Source of the DNA: Boswellia sacra
Lineage: Eukaryota; Streptophyta; Magnoliopsida; Sapindales; Burseraceae
Assembly (NCBI GenBank): GCA_013180625.2
Contig: SNVD02002680.1
Coordinates: forward strand, 1 to 64,000
Reading direction: 5' to 3'
DNA length: 64,000 bases
The notes beneath the pieces are model-generated. The model saw only the letters and a list, made by a program, of their open reading frames with translations, did no database searches and was not told the origin of the DNA. Position numbers and translations under genes: made by a program. Below, in pieces: positions 10,767-23,557 of the stretch; within the stretch, counting starts at the first letter, position 1, and every line of letters begins with the position of its first letter.

Positions 10767-12484
10767 TATAAAACATAATTTTGACTTACATTAAGCTTAA
10801 AAAATAAAATTATATTCTAAATTTAATAAAATAAAACGTAAGAATTCTAATAGACATAAAACATAAACCATAAAAATAAACCATAAGACATAAAATATTA
10901 AACATAAAAATTACCATAAAAATGTAACATAAATTGATATTTATATTTAATTTTAAAATATGATTCCTTGACAAATAAAGGATTGGAAAGTTTGTGTTCA
11001 CCTCTATCTTATTTTTTCACTACCATTTTGTAGCTTATTTTTGACAGTTACTCTGTTGATTTGCAGAATAACATTGTTAATGTACCATTAACAAATTAAC
11101 AACTTATGCAAGACATGTAAACATCAATGTTGGGTGCTGGTAGCTTCTTTTTAACAATTAATTTGTTGACAATAGTACCCAACAAACCCAAATTCTACTT
11201 CTCAATCTTGACACAGTTTGGTCCAAAACTTAAGATCTAAGCATAATTGCACAGATCTTGGTGGCTTCATAACCTCCTCATCATCTTTCTCCACTCGACA
11301 ACTTTTCACTATAAAATCGATTTTTTTTCAAATTCATCTTCAATTTCTAGCATAAACTAATCAAACCGAGATGATAAGAGAGAGAGTTTATGAAGAAGGG
11401 AGATAAGGGTAGAGAGCGGGTGGAGAAATTAAAATTTGATTTTTGATAATTACATAAAAAAAGATTTTTAAAGACTAAATTGTTATTTCATGTTTAAAAA
11501 TTCATTTCAACAACAGCTACGTAATGGTGGGGTTGTTGGAGTATGGCCTTAAGGTGAGATCCTTTCGTGTAATTAGGTTTGACCTCGAGGTCATTCGTAA
11601 AATTTTCATCTATTACCTTTTATTCAACTAATGATATTTTGATTGTAGATTTTATGAATTGGTTTAAATCGGAGTAAAATTTATTACTTCTTATAATTTT
11701 TTGTGATATTATCTCATTGGAGGAAGCCAAATGAAATGATAAATAACAGAGCATTTGTCTAAGGGGGATTTTTTTTTTTTGTCTGAAATTTAACAAGTCT
11801 GAATTAAACTAAAATCTTAATAGGTCTGCATATAAAAATTTGAATGATATATTATTTTTATTTTAATATTTAATTTGAAATGACTGAAAATTAATGGTTT
11901 TATATATACATCTTATTTATATATATCATTTTTACTTGTGATTTTATTTCATATAGTACAAAATATTTGCATACGAAATTTATTATGAATTTAATTGTTA
12001 TTGAAATGTGTATAATTGGGTAAAAATAGTTATTTTTTTTAAAGAATTTGATATATAAATAAGTTAAATGACCATAAAATAATTTTAAAAATAGAAAATC
12101 CTAATATAAAATTAGATATAAATAATAGTGTTCCAAAATTAAAATATTAAGCTATGTACAAATAAGTCATAAATGAATTTTATAAGAATATTTAAGAAAA
12201 TTAGAGAAGTAATAAATGATGCAGATATTAGCATTGAGATAAAAGCTAAATTTTTTAGGCTTTTTTATTCATATGAAAATATCTTAGATTAAATCTTTAG
12301 TAAAAAAAACAAACATCATGAAAAGAACTAAAGTCTGAAAATAAGTTAAATTCAGACTTCAAAACAAAAAACAATCAACCACTAAATGATACAATGAATA
12401 TGAAAGAAGGAAATTGCTGGAAGTGGCAGGAAAAGAAGATTAATATGGGGCCCTCAGCGAAGGAGATAATGAGAAAGAGAGAGT

Positions 12485-12519
<35 letters not shown>

Positions 12520-12881
12520 TGAGAAGTGATTGTATATCCAATTAGAGGTATTTTATTCAGCCCTCACTTTTTAACTCATCATCCTTGCTTTCTAAATTCG
12601 TAGAATTAAAAAGTTTAAAAGTCAAATTTTTTATTCTTTATAAAACCCAGTTGCTTTCCAAAATACCCTTCTATTATACAAATGAATTTTTAATTGCATC
12701 AACTTGCATGACTTATCCATACTTCAAAAATATGCCACACAACTTCTCTAAACTCACGCTGCGAATCCTTCATATTGGATATATGAACTATCTTCTTCTG
12801 ACTTCTACAGATCAAATGTATGAAGTATCCTTACTTTGAAGATATGTGAATTCTTCAGACTTTAAAGATATGTGAATCCTT
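10767..12881. other. AT-rich intergenic DNA with a GA microsatellite
   Basis: No coding region is supported. Very AT-rich tracts occupy 10770-10990 and 11820-12380. A GA microsatellite lies at 12489-12516. The 84-residue frame at 12585-12839 has no domain and precedes the copia insertion; I do not accept it as a gene. Confidence 0.6.
12489..12516. repeat. (GA)14 microsatellite
   Basis: Fourteen uninterrupted GA units, preceded by gagtgagt variants. Confidence 0.95.
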
Positions 12882-13049
12882 TGTTAGCGTAATATTTTAT
12901 TATTTTCTAGTAAGGGTATATTAGTATTTTTCTTTTGCTCTTACATAAGTACCTTATAAGCACACTTTTATCATTATTTGAATAATATGAAACCCTAGCC
13001 TCCTTTTCTATTCTCTTTAACTCTTTGTTTGTATTGAATATTCTTCACA
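12882..13049 (+). repeat. 5' LTR of the older copia element
   Basis: 168 bp, TG...CA ends, matched by 18775-18942. It contains a TATA-poor AT-rich U3-like half and ends gaatattcttcaca directly before the PBS. Confidence 0.93.
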
Positions 13050-13062
13050 TGGTATCAAAGTA
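13050..13062 (+). promoter_or_regulatory. primer binding site, initiator tRNA-Met type
   Basis: The sequence tggtatcaaagta begins immediately after the LTR terminus. It matches the plant initiator-Met PBS (tggtatcagagc) except for small changes. It would prime minus-strand synthesis. Confidence 0.85.
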
Positions 13063-13210
13063 AACTTTCATTTGATCGTATAATATCAATAAGCATCTCG
13101 ATTTCACTATCTAATTCCATTCGGTTTTGGTATTTGACCTTCTCTTTATTTTGATTCTAGGCTGCATCTTTCTTTTGTTTGGTGGTTATTTGTTATTCTT
13201 TTTACTTTTC

Positions 13211-16200
13211 ATGGTTGGTGAAAAATATGATTCGCTTCAGTCTATTAGTGTAAGATTGAATGAAAAAAATTATTAATATTGGAGTTATGTAATGAAAATT
13301 TTTCTCAAGGGCAAAAAGATGTGAGGTTATAAATTACTAGTGCTTTGGGTGAACCTAAGGATAAAAATTAAGAAAAATATGTAGAGTAATTAGATATTTG
13401 GGAAGCAAACAATTCAAAAATTATCACTTAGGTCAACAACTCTGTCGAGCATTCAATAGGTACACAGTTAGCGAAGTATGAAATAGCCAAAGAGGTTTGG
13501 GAACATTTGGCAAGGTTGTACACATAGTCTAACTTTATAAAACACTATCAATTAGAATCTGATATTTGAGCCCTTGAAATAAAAAGTTTAAGCATTCAAG
13601 AATTTTATGCTACGATGTTTGATCTGTGGGACTAGTTGGCTCTTATGAAATCGGTAGAGCTACGAGCATTTATACCATATATTGCTCACAGAGAGGAACA
13701 ACGTTTGGTTCAATTTTTTATAGCCCTTCGTGATGATTTTAAGAGACTTTGTAGGTCAATTCTACATCATAACCAACTTCCCTCTGTTAATTCAGCGGTT
13801 AATGAATTGTTGGCTGAAGAGATTCATCTTAAGTCTTAGGCAGGAAAGGAATTCTTCCATACCAACTCCATCTGTGTTAGTAGTACCTCCTAAACCACCT
13901 TCCAACTTTCAACAAAAGCCTTACTCAAGGACTAAAGTGGATGAATGTAGCTTTTGTAGGTAGAAAGGCCATTGGAAGGCTCAATGTCCCAAATTTGTGA
14001 ATAGAGTGCAACAACAACCTCCTTAGTTGAAATTATGTTATCATATCCAACAATCAGTTTGTAGGCCTCCATATGCAACCTAATACTATAGCAGTTGTGC
14101 CACCATCAGATTCATTCAGATTTGCTACTAATCTCACCTTCATAGAACTTGCTAATCGGTTTCAAAAATTTCTTGTAACACAGCCATAAGCCATGTCTGC
14201 CTCATCTTCCATAGGTTTGTCAACTTCCAGTTCCTCAAGTATTCATTCTTTTATATGGGTCTTAGACTTTGGAGCCTCTCATCATATGTCACCTAATTTG
14301 TTATCTTTTACTTCTATATGTCCTCCATCATCTGTATCTATCATGATTACTGATGGCACCCCTATGTCATTAGCAGGAGTTGGTTCTATTGTTATACCTT
14401 ATGTATCACTTTCTGGTGTTTATTATATTCCTAATCTTAAATTGAATCTTGTTTCTGTTGGTCAATTATGTGATTCTGGAAATTTAATCTCTTTTTCTTC
14501 TACTTCTTATCATGTGCAAGATCCACAATCCTAAAAGCTGATTGGGACAAGCCATAGGCAAGGAGGATTATATATTTTGGATGAGCTAAAAGTACCAGGT
14601 GTTACCTCTTCTAGTGTTGACTTGTCATCTATTCATTTGTGTTCTTCTTCGTCTAATTTTTATTTATGGCATTCTCATTTAGGTCATGTTTTAGCATCTC
14701 GTTTAAGATATTTAACCTCTACAAAAGCTTTAGGAAATTTGCAAACTCATGATATTTCTTATTGCATTGGTTGTAAACTGCCAAAAATTTCTGCCTTACC
14801 CTTTAATAGAAGTGTTTCTTTTTCTTATACACCATTTGATTTAATCCATTCTGATATTTGAGGACCTTCTCCTGTTGCTACAAAAGGAGGGTCTTGATAT
14901 TATGCTTCCTTTATTGATGATTATACATATTATTGTTGGGTTTATTTTATGAAACACTGTTCTGATTTTTGAATATTTATCTTGCCTTTTGAGCTCTTGT
15001 CAAAACCCAACATTCTACTATCAGAAAGTGTTTTAGATGTGATTTAGGTGGTGAATATACTTCTAACAGATTTTTAGAATTGCTTACTTTAGATTGAACT
15101 ATTCAACAAACTTCTTGTATTTATACTCCAGAACAAAATTGAGCTGCTGAGGAGAAAGATGGCATATAGTTAAGACTGCTTATTCTTTGTTATTGTCGAC
15201 CTCTATTCCTAGTGAACTTTTAGGGGAAGCAGTTCTTACTACTGTTCACTTAATTGATAAGATTTCATACTCCTGTACTTCAGGTCTTTCACCCTCTGAA
15301 AAGTTATATCAACATGCTCCTGACTATTCTTCCTTAAAAGTTTTTTGTTGTACTTGTTTTGTCCTTCGACCTCGAGTTGAGCGTAGCAAGTTATCCTCAC
15401 ATTCTGCTATTTGTGTCTTTTTAGGACATGGTGAAGGTCAAAAACAATATCATTGCTTTGATCTAGCTGCTCAAAAATTATATGTATCTTGTCATGTTTT
15501 CTTTCTTGAGCATATACCTTTCTTTTCTATTCCTGCTAGTTCTCATGACCTAAACAAGTCTGATATTATTTGCATTGATCCTTTTTCTAATGATGACAAT
15601 AGTTTTTCCTCTTTAGTTCCAAAAGTTGCAAATACTGATCCATTAACTTATAATGATTCTGATACATCCTCTCTTCATATGGCTATTCAAGCAGCTCCTG
15701 AGAATGTGGATCCTTCGCTTCTTCCATGTTATCCTAGCATACTCGTACGTCTACTAAATTACTAGATTTTGTTTATTCTTGTTATTCAAGTTCGTTTACA
15801 TCTTTTTTCTCTTCTATTCATAGTCATTTTGAGCCTTTATCCTATAGAGAGGTAGTTCTTGATCCTATTTAGCAATAGGCTATGATGCGTTCGAAACTAG
15901 CAAGTATACTAGTCGCACAAGTAATAAAGTGATAAGTAAGATATCGTTCCCACGAGGATTGATTCTAATTGAATTTGTTATTTCCAGCAACAATAAACTA
16001 AACAGGGGGGATTTTTGTTGAATGCTTTACTAAATGAAATAAGAATGCAAGTAAAGAATAACAAAACAGAAAGTAAATTTGAATGAAAAATCAATGGGAG
16101 AACTTGGTTAAGGTTCATTCTCTACCACAAGATATGAATTTGTGAATTAACATAGAATTGTAATCCAATTACAGCATTGAAGTTATCAACCGTAGATAAC

Positions 16201-18678
16201 AACAAGCTCTGTTATCCCAATCTTTCCTTACTTTGTTGTTAAATAAAACAAGCTCTTTATTTAATCTCTATCCATTAAACAACCTAGAACAAGCTCTCTG
16301 AGTTTAATTCAATGGATGCATTCTGATAAGAAAGATAGGTTGATCTAAGCAATAAACACACAAGCTCGGATTATTTAACTTAGGTTATATTCTCCAATTG
16401 TAATCTCTGATCACAATTTTGCTACTAATGATTAGAAATTCAAGACAATTACGGATCAAGATTTCTAGTCTAGCAATAAATCACAACCAGATTATATTCA
16501 GTTGGCCACTCAAATACAATCAGCAAGCAATCATAAGCATTAAATATGGGAGAATACAAGCAACTTCAATTAGAGAATTGGATAACAATTCCTTACACAA
16601 TCAACTTACAAAAACCATATCAGGGGCTTTGAAATCACCCTCAACCAATTCAGATTCAGTTACACATGTTTAAGAACGTGATAAATACAATACAACATGG
16701 AGACATTCCAGAAAATGAAAGGGAAGGGAAAAACTTAGCAAATTTGATGTAATTCTCTTTGGATTGTAGTTCTTCCTCTTTCCAAGCTTCCTTTCTCCTT
16801 CAAGAACTCCAAGAGATGAAAGAATTCCAGAGCTGCAGCCTCCACCACGTTCTCCCCTCTTCAAGTTATGAAAATAAAACCCTAAAATGTGTTTAAATAC
16901 TCTGCTACAGTAACGTGCTACAGTGTCCCGTATTATACATGCTACAGTGATGTGTGGAATTACATTTCTACACTTCTCACACTGTTTTGATTACAACTTT
17001 CGGTACACTGAATGGATTCATAAACCGTAAATTTCTCCAAAAAGTAGACTTCGAGAGCTTTTCAACGGTATATGATATGTCATCGGGTTCATTGTATATC
17101 AATACAATTAAATCCGAGAAGATGGTTGACTAGCAGAGGTGAAAATGAAGGGTTTTACTCCATTTTTGTGCAAGTTGCTCCAAAACTCCTACAAATATCA
17201 AAACCACACAAAAACATAAAAATACCAAGGAATATAGCAAAGAAACATGGACGAATTGATATGAAAATGATATATAATTAGACACCTATCAGGCTATGGC
17301 TAAGGAACTTTTGCTTTATATAAGACTGATACTTGGGATCTTTTATCTTTAACACTTGATAAAAGTACAATTGGTTGTCGTTTGGTATATGAAATCAAAA
17401 CAAAATCTGATGGTTCAATTGAGCTATACAAAGCTCGATTGGTTGCTAAAGGATTTTCTCAATAATATGGCTTGGAATATGAGGAGACCTTTGCTGCTGT
17501 TGTAAAACTGACTACTGTTCGTACTCTTATTAAAGTTACATCTCTTCATCAATGGCATATCTGTTAGATGGATATTAAAAATTCCTTCTTGAATGGTGAT
17601 CTTCAAGAAGAAGTGTATATGAGCCCCCCACATGGTGTTTCATATAAACCTAAAGAAGTTTGTAAACTTAAAAGCTTTATATGGTCTCAAACAAGCACCT
17701 CGGGCTTGGTTTGAGAAGGTCTCTACAATTATTACTTTTCTTGGTTTTTGACCTAGTAATCATGATTTAGCTTTCTTTCTTAGGTGTACCGATGTAGATC
17801 GTATTCTACTTTCTTTATATGTTCATATAATCATTACAGGTGATGATGTTTATGGGATTTCCATGTTGAAGTCAAAACTAGCTTCTCAATTTGAAATGAA
17901 AGATTTGGGTTCTCTTTATTATTTTTTGGGTATTGAAGTAGCTTTCTTTCCAAAGGGTTATCTTATTTCACAGTCTAAGTACACAGCTAACATTCTTGAG
18001 TGTGCTCATCTTACTGATACTCGGATTGTTGAAACTTATATTAAGCTCAATGTCCAATATGCTTCTTTAGATGGTACTCCTTTGTCTGATCCTACTTTAT
18101 ATCGCACTATTATTTGTAGCATGGTAAATCTCACTATTGCCCACCCAAACATTGCATATGTTCTTCATATTGTTAGTCAGTTTGTTGCTCCTACTATTGT
18201 TCATTAGGTTGTTGTCCTTCGTGCTTTGCGATATCTTCGCGGAATTATATTTCAAAGTCTTTTACTTTTACCTACCTCATCTTTGGAGCTAAGTGCATAT
18301 TCTAATGCTAATTAGGCGAGTGATCCTATAGAACGTAAGTCCACCACTGGTTTTTGTATATTTTTGGGTGATTCTCTTATTTCTTGGAAGAGCATGAAGC
18401 AACCTGTTGTTTCAAGATCTTCCACATAAGCGAAGTATCATGCTATGGCATCAACTACCACTGAGACTATTTGGTTATGTTGGTTACTTTCTGACATTGG
18501 AGTTTCTCTTTCTCATCTACTCCTATGTATTGTGATAACAAACGTGCTATTCGTATTGCTCATAACTCAGTTTTTCATGAGCGAACCAAGCATAATGAGA
18601 GTGATTGTCATCTTACTCGTCATCATCTTCAGCATGGGACTATTACTATACCATTTGTTTCTTCTTCTATGTAGCTAG
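13211..18678 (+). pseudogene. copia gag-pol polyprotein, heavily mutated
   Basis: Starting near the ATG at 13211, pieces of one polyprotein can be followed through many stops and frame changes. Gag residues such as YWSYVMK and RLVQFFIALRDDF precede a zinc knuckle CSFCR.KGHWKAQC near 13950-13990. The protease site reads WVLDFGASHH, so the usual Asp-Ser-Gly is Asp-Phe-Gly. The integrase HHCC finger is seen as HSHLGH...CIGC near 14670-14775. RT begins at 15861, is cut by the solo LTR, and resumes at 17297. The catalytic YVDD block near 17820 reads [10 protein letters not shown], losing both aspartates of YVDD. RNase H remains recognisable to about 18480. This copy cannot be functional. Confidence 0.9.
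15883..17291 (-). mobile_element. solo LTR nested in the copia RT region
   Basis: The insert reads TGATGCGTTC...CACCTATCA and is flanked by a perfect 5 bp duplication GGCTA (15878-15882 and 17292-17296). Removing it and one GGCTA restores continuity of the surrounding copia reading (…QxAMA.. region). Read on the minus strand it starts TGATAGGTGTCTAATT and ends with cctcgtgggaacgatatctt...cttattacttgtgcgac words typical of long plant LTRs, probably Ty3/gypsy. There is no internal domain, PBS or PPT, so it is a solo LTR of 1409 bp. It inserted after the copia element did. Its similarity to 9491-10761 suggests a shared family or lineage. Confidence 0.9.
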
Positions 18679-18765
18679 CTGACCTGTTTACATAGTCGCA
18701 AATGCTTCCTTGTTTTCGATTTCTTGTTGGCAAACTCTCGATGCTTACTACCACATCATGAGTTT

Positions 18766-18774
18766 GAAGGGGGA
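18766..18774 (+). promoter_or_regulatory. polypurine tract of the older copia element
   Basis: The run gaaggggga ends one base before the TG of the 3' LTR, as expected for the primer of plus-strand DNA synthesis. Confidence 0.85.
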
Positions 18775-18942
18775 TGTTAACGTAATATTTTATTATTTTC
18801 TAGTAAGGGTATATTAGTATTTTTGGGTTGCTCTTATATAAATCCCTTGTCAGCACACTTTTATCATTATTTGAATAATATGAAACCTTGGCCTCCTTTT
18901 GTCTTCTCTTTAACTCTCTGTTTGTATCGAATATTCTTCACA
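18775..18942 (+). repeat. 3' LTR of the older copia element
   Basis: 168 bp, TGTTAACG...TTCACA, about 91% identical to the 5' LTR. The differences cluster in two short blocks (cttttgc versus gggttgc, and the ataagtacc region). Confidence 0.93.
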
Positions 18943-19179
18943 ACCTTAGGAATTCAAAGACTTGCGACTTATCTACTGAGTGCTTCTATGTACGTATTTA
19001 GATAATTTTCTCATGTGATTTCTTTTTATCTTTTTTTTCATCGAATCTTCACTTGTTATGTTAATAAGTTTTTTTGTTCATTACTTTGTTTACACTTTTT
19101 TTTATCTTCTTTTATAGATGAGTTGCAAGAAAAGTTTCACTGGAAAGGCACTGATAGAACAAGAAGATAATCTTATTAC

Positions 19180-19562
19180 TATTATAAGTTAAGCGAATAA
19201 AAGTATGGATTGGTATAAGTGGTATAATGAAGTTTACTTATGTGTAATATAAGTAACAAAAGGAGGTGAAGGAAATGTGAATCACTCCTAGAATACAAAG
19301 CAAATTAATGGTAGAAATAAAGAAACAAGTGAAAGAATGAGAAAATGAGAGAATTTTTCCTTGTCCAATTCATTCATTTTCATACCTCCATTACAAGTGT
19401 TGTATGCCTATTTATATAGAAGTATGAATGGTCATTAATGTAATTGTACCTAATAATAAATCAATTAAAAATGAAAACATATTTCTCACATGGGTACACT
19501 AAAAGTAGTGGTAACTCCACTAATCATGTAAGTGGTAGTAATCCACTTATATTTTTATAACA
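19180..19562 (-). repeat. 3' LTR of the younger copia element
   Basis: 383 bp, matching 25016-25398 at all but about 10 positions. It begins on the minus strand with TGTTATAAAAATATAAG next to the PPT. Confidence 0.95.
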
Positions 19563-19571
19563 TTTCCCATT
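19563..19571 (-). promoter_or_regulatory. polypurine tract of the younger copia element
   Basis: On the minus strand aatgggaaa abuts the TGTTATAA start of the 3' LTR. It is short for a PPT but in exactly the right place. Confidence 0.75.
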
Positions 19572-19806
19572 GGATTCTACCACTTAATTGTATTTGAATT
19601 TACTAAGGAAAAACCCAGTGGGATAAAAACCAAAATAAAGAAATACAATTATACAACAAATTATGAAGTGGTGTTGGACGCGTTTTACTGCGTCATTAAA
19701 AACCTCATCAGGAAAACCCAGTGGGACAAGACCCGATTGAAGGAAAAAAGAGTACAGTACACATGTGTCCATAATGCTTCCCCTGATCATGGCAGAAGAT
19801 CTCTTG

Positions 19807-22800
19807 TCAAATTGATTGCTTGTTGGGCCGCCGCATACCAATTTTGTATACTAGTTTCTCAAATGTTGATGTTGGTAAAGTTTTAGTGAAAAAATCTGCA
19901 AGATTGTCATTTGAACTTATCTGCTTCACATCGATCTTTTGACTTTCTTGAAGTTCATGCGTGTAGAAGAACTTCGATAAAATGTGCTTTGTTCTGTCTC
20001 CTTTAATATATCCTCCTCGAACTTGAGCAATACATGCTGCATTATCTTCATATATGATTGTTGGAAGATTTATAGTATGAGATAATTTGCACGAATTCTG
20101 CATGTGTTGAATAACAGAACGTAACCATATACACTCTCTACTGGCCTCATGCAATGCAAGTATTTCAGAGTGGTTAGAAGAAGTAGCAACCAAACTCTGT
20201 TTAGTAGATCGCCATGAAATTGCGGTCCCATTATAAGTTAAAACATATCTAGTTTGTGATCAAGCTTTATAAGGATCAGATAAATAACCGGCATCAGTAT
20301 ATCCGACCAATCCAGGATTTTCAGAAGGCTCATATGGAAAAAATAATCCCAGATCAATAGTTCCCTGAAGATAACGAAAAATATGTTTGATCCCGTTCCA
20401 ATGTCGTCTAGTGGGTGCGGAACTAAACCTTGCTAATAAATTAACTGCAAATGCAATATCAGGTCTAGTACATTGCACTAAATACATTAATGCACCTATA
20501 GTGTTCAAATATGGTACTTCAGGATCAAGTAACTGTTTGTCATCCTCTTTAGGACGGAATGGATCCTTTTTAGGATCAAGAGATCTAACAACCATTGGGG
20601 TACTCAATAGATGAGCCTTATCCATATTAAACCGTTTCAAAAGCTTTTCTGTATATGCTGATTGGTAAATAAATATGCCGTTAGAGTTATGCTCGATCTG
20701 CAGGTCAAGACAATATTTCATTTTTCCTAAATCTTTCATTTCAAATTCTCTCATCAAATATTCAGCTGCATTTTGGATTTCTTCAGGGGTTCCAATTAAA
20801 TTCATGTCATCAACATATACTGCTATAATAGCAAAACCAGATTCTGATCTTTTTATAAACACACAAGGGCATATGGGATCATTAATATACCCTTCTTTAA
20901 TCAAGTATTCACTAAGACAATTTTACCACATTCTCCCAGATTGTTTCAATCCATATAAGGACCTCTGCAACTTCAGTGAATACATACTCCTTGGTTGTGT
21001 TTTAATTGCTTCAGGCAATTTAAATCCTTCAGGGAGTTTCATATATATATTAGAATCTAATTTACCATACAAGTAAGCAGTTACCACATCCATAAGGCGC
21101 ATGTGAAGTTTTTTCGAGACTGCCAAACTGATCAAATATCTAAAAGTGATAATATCCATTACTGGAGCATAAGTTTCATCAAAATCAATACCCGGTCTCT
21201 GAGAAAAACCTTGAGCTACTAGCCGGGCTTTATACCTGGCAATCTCATTATTCTCATTTCGTTTTCTAGTAAATACCCATTTATATCCAATAGGTTTGAC
21301 ATCTTTAGGCGTTTGACCTACAGGTCCAAAGACTTCACGTTTGGCCAAAGAAGATAATTCTGCTTGAATTGCTTCTTTCCATTTAAGCCAGTCATGCCTT
21401 TGTCTACATTCATCCACTGTGTGTGGTTCAAAGTCATCATTCACAATATTAGTGGCTACTGCAAATGAAAATACATCGTCAATGACAATTTCATCACGTT
21501 TCCACATTTCTCTAGTATAAGCATAATTAATAGAAAGTTCCTCATTTTTAAATTCAGCTGTTACTTCGAGAACATGCATTTCATCAATAACTTGTGCCTC
21601 GTCAGTGGCAGGTGTCTCTTTAGGAACATTTGTCATTTCAGGAGACAAATCAAAGAATGTGGATTCTTTAGCTCGATCATTATTTATATCAGGACCATTA
21701 TTAATCAATTTTCTTTTTCGAGGGATAGCATCTTTTGATCCAAGGGGTCTGCCACGCTTCTGGCATGCAACAGTTTGATTATTCATTGTTGCTTTAGGGG
21801 TTTGCTCAACATGAATCTCAATTCGAGCCGGTGTATTTGCAGCATGTATATGTGACTTTGTTATCTTGGCTGCATCAGTAAATGCATCTGGCATCTGATT
21901 AGCGATAGTATAAAGATATATCATCCTTTGTACTTCATTTTCATATTGAGATGTGTGAGGATCAAGATGAGACAATGTTTTCACATTCTAAGAAAGTTCT
22001 GGATTTCTTTCAGGAGGCACATGCCCAACTTCAAGAGGCAATTTCTTTTTTCCTAAAGGTTGGAAAACTGTCTCATCAAAATGACAATCTGCAAATCGCG
22101 CAGTAAAAATATCACCCGTCATGGGTTCCAAATATCTGATAATAGATGGAGAATTGTAACCTACATATATCCCCAACCGGCGTTGAGGCCCCATTTTTGT
22201 CCGCTTTGGGGGAGCAATGGGGACTTGTACGGTACAACTGAAAATTCTTAGATGGGATATATTGGGTTGTTGGCCAAGTACAAGTTGTATTAGTGAATAT
22301 TCATGATAAGCAGTGGGCCTTAATCTGATCAATGATGCAGCATGTAAAATAGCATGGCCCCAGACAGAGGTTGGCAACTGTGTTCTCAATAATAAAGTTT
22401 GTGCAATTATCTGCAGTCGCTTTATAATTGATTCTGCCAAACCATTTTGGGTATGGACATATGGGACAGGATGCTCAATATCAATTCCAACGGACATACA
22501 ATAATCATAAAAAACTTTTGATGTAAACTCACCAGCATTATCCAAACGTATGGACCTAATAGGATAATCTGGAAAATGTGTCCGTAATTTTATAATTTGA
22601 GCAAGTAGCTTTGCAAATGCAATATTTCTAGTTGATAACAAACATACATGAGACCACCATGCAGAAGCATCAATTAGAATCATAAAATAGCGAAAAGGTC
22701 CACTCGGTGGATGAATAGGTCCACATATATCCCCCTGGATTCTTTGTAAAAATGATGGGGATTCTTGACCAATCTTAGAAAGAGATGGTCTAACAATCAA

Positions 22801-23406
22801 TTTTCCTTACGAACAAGCGGTACAAGTAGTTTCATTGGACAAAAGAATTTTCTGACTCTTTAGTGGGTGTCCATTTGTATTCTCAACAATTCTACGCATC
22901 ATTGATGATCCTGGGTGACCAAGACGGTCATGCCATAACATAAAAGTCTTAGGATCATTAAACTTCTGTTTCATAACTGCGTATGTTTGAATGGACCTTA
23001 TATATGTATAATATAACCTAGAAGAGAAAGCTTCAAGCTTCTCTAATATTAACTTCTGTCCTGAGACATTTGAGGTAATACAAAGGAATTCGATATTATT
23101 TTCACAACATGTCTCAATATGATATCCATTATGTCTTATATCTTTGAAACTGAGCAAATTTCTTTTGGATTTGCTTGAGTATAAGGCGTTATTAATATTC
23201 AACTTAGTACCATTTGTCAGCATTATTGTAGCTCTTCCAGAGCCCTCAATCATGTTTACGGACCCTGATATAGTGTTAACCTTTACTTCCAGAAAGGTTA
23301 AATTTAGGAAATATTTTTTATCTTTAAGAATTGTATGTGTGGGTGCACTATCAACTAGGCACAAATTTCCATCATATTTAGGCAAATCTAAAGTCTTGAT
23401 GTCCAT
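19807..23406 (-). pseudogene. copia pol: protease-integrase-RT-RNase H, four stop codons
   Basis: One reading frame runs the whole 3.6 kb from the ATG at 23404-23406, interrupted only by stops near 22807, 21988, 20923 and 20260. The stop contexts are single-base changes: TAA after ACS, TAG after PELS, TAA after RMW and TGA after PYKA. Order: protease (LVDSAPTH, Asp-Ser-Ala), integrase HHCC (WHDRLGH...CTACS) and core with D (LIDASAWW), D (IRLDNAGEF) and E (QNGLAESI), RT starting KWKEAIQAEL with the YVDDM catalytic pair intact, then RNase H ending about KQSI. No indels break the frame, so it decayed recently; mobilisation would need protein from another copy. Gag is in a different frame and 151 bp upstream. 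Confidence 0.92.
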
Positions 23407-23557
23407 TCCCTTTCATTACAAAAGTTTACATTAGATATGATGTTATGCTAAACAAAAACATATCAAAACTGTTTATAACGAAAGTACATAAAAGATAGAT
23501 CAAAACAAAAATTAAAATCATTACAAAATATAACAAAAGCGAGAAAGTAATAGTTAT

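Larger units (their letters stand above)
12882..18942 (+). mobile_element. old Ty1-copia retrotransposon, degenerate, with nested solo LTR
   Basis: The element is bounded by two 168 bp LTRs (12882-13049 and 18775-18942), both TGTTA...TTCACA. A PBS follows the 5' LTR and a purine tract precedes the 3' LTR. Flanks are TCCTT (12877-12881) and ACCTT (18943-18947), a 5 bp duplication with one mismatch. The LTRs differ at about 15 of 168 positions, about 91% identity, so the insertion is old, several million years at commonly used plant rates. Gene order is gag-PR-IN-RT-RH, typical of Ty1-copia. A 1409 bp solo LTR interrupts the start of RT; without it the element is about 4.65 kb. Confidence 0.93.

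Noticed and set aside
12585..12839. 84-residue plus-strand frame before the older copia element
   Set aside because: No domain, AT-driven codons and no supporting context.
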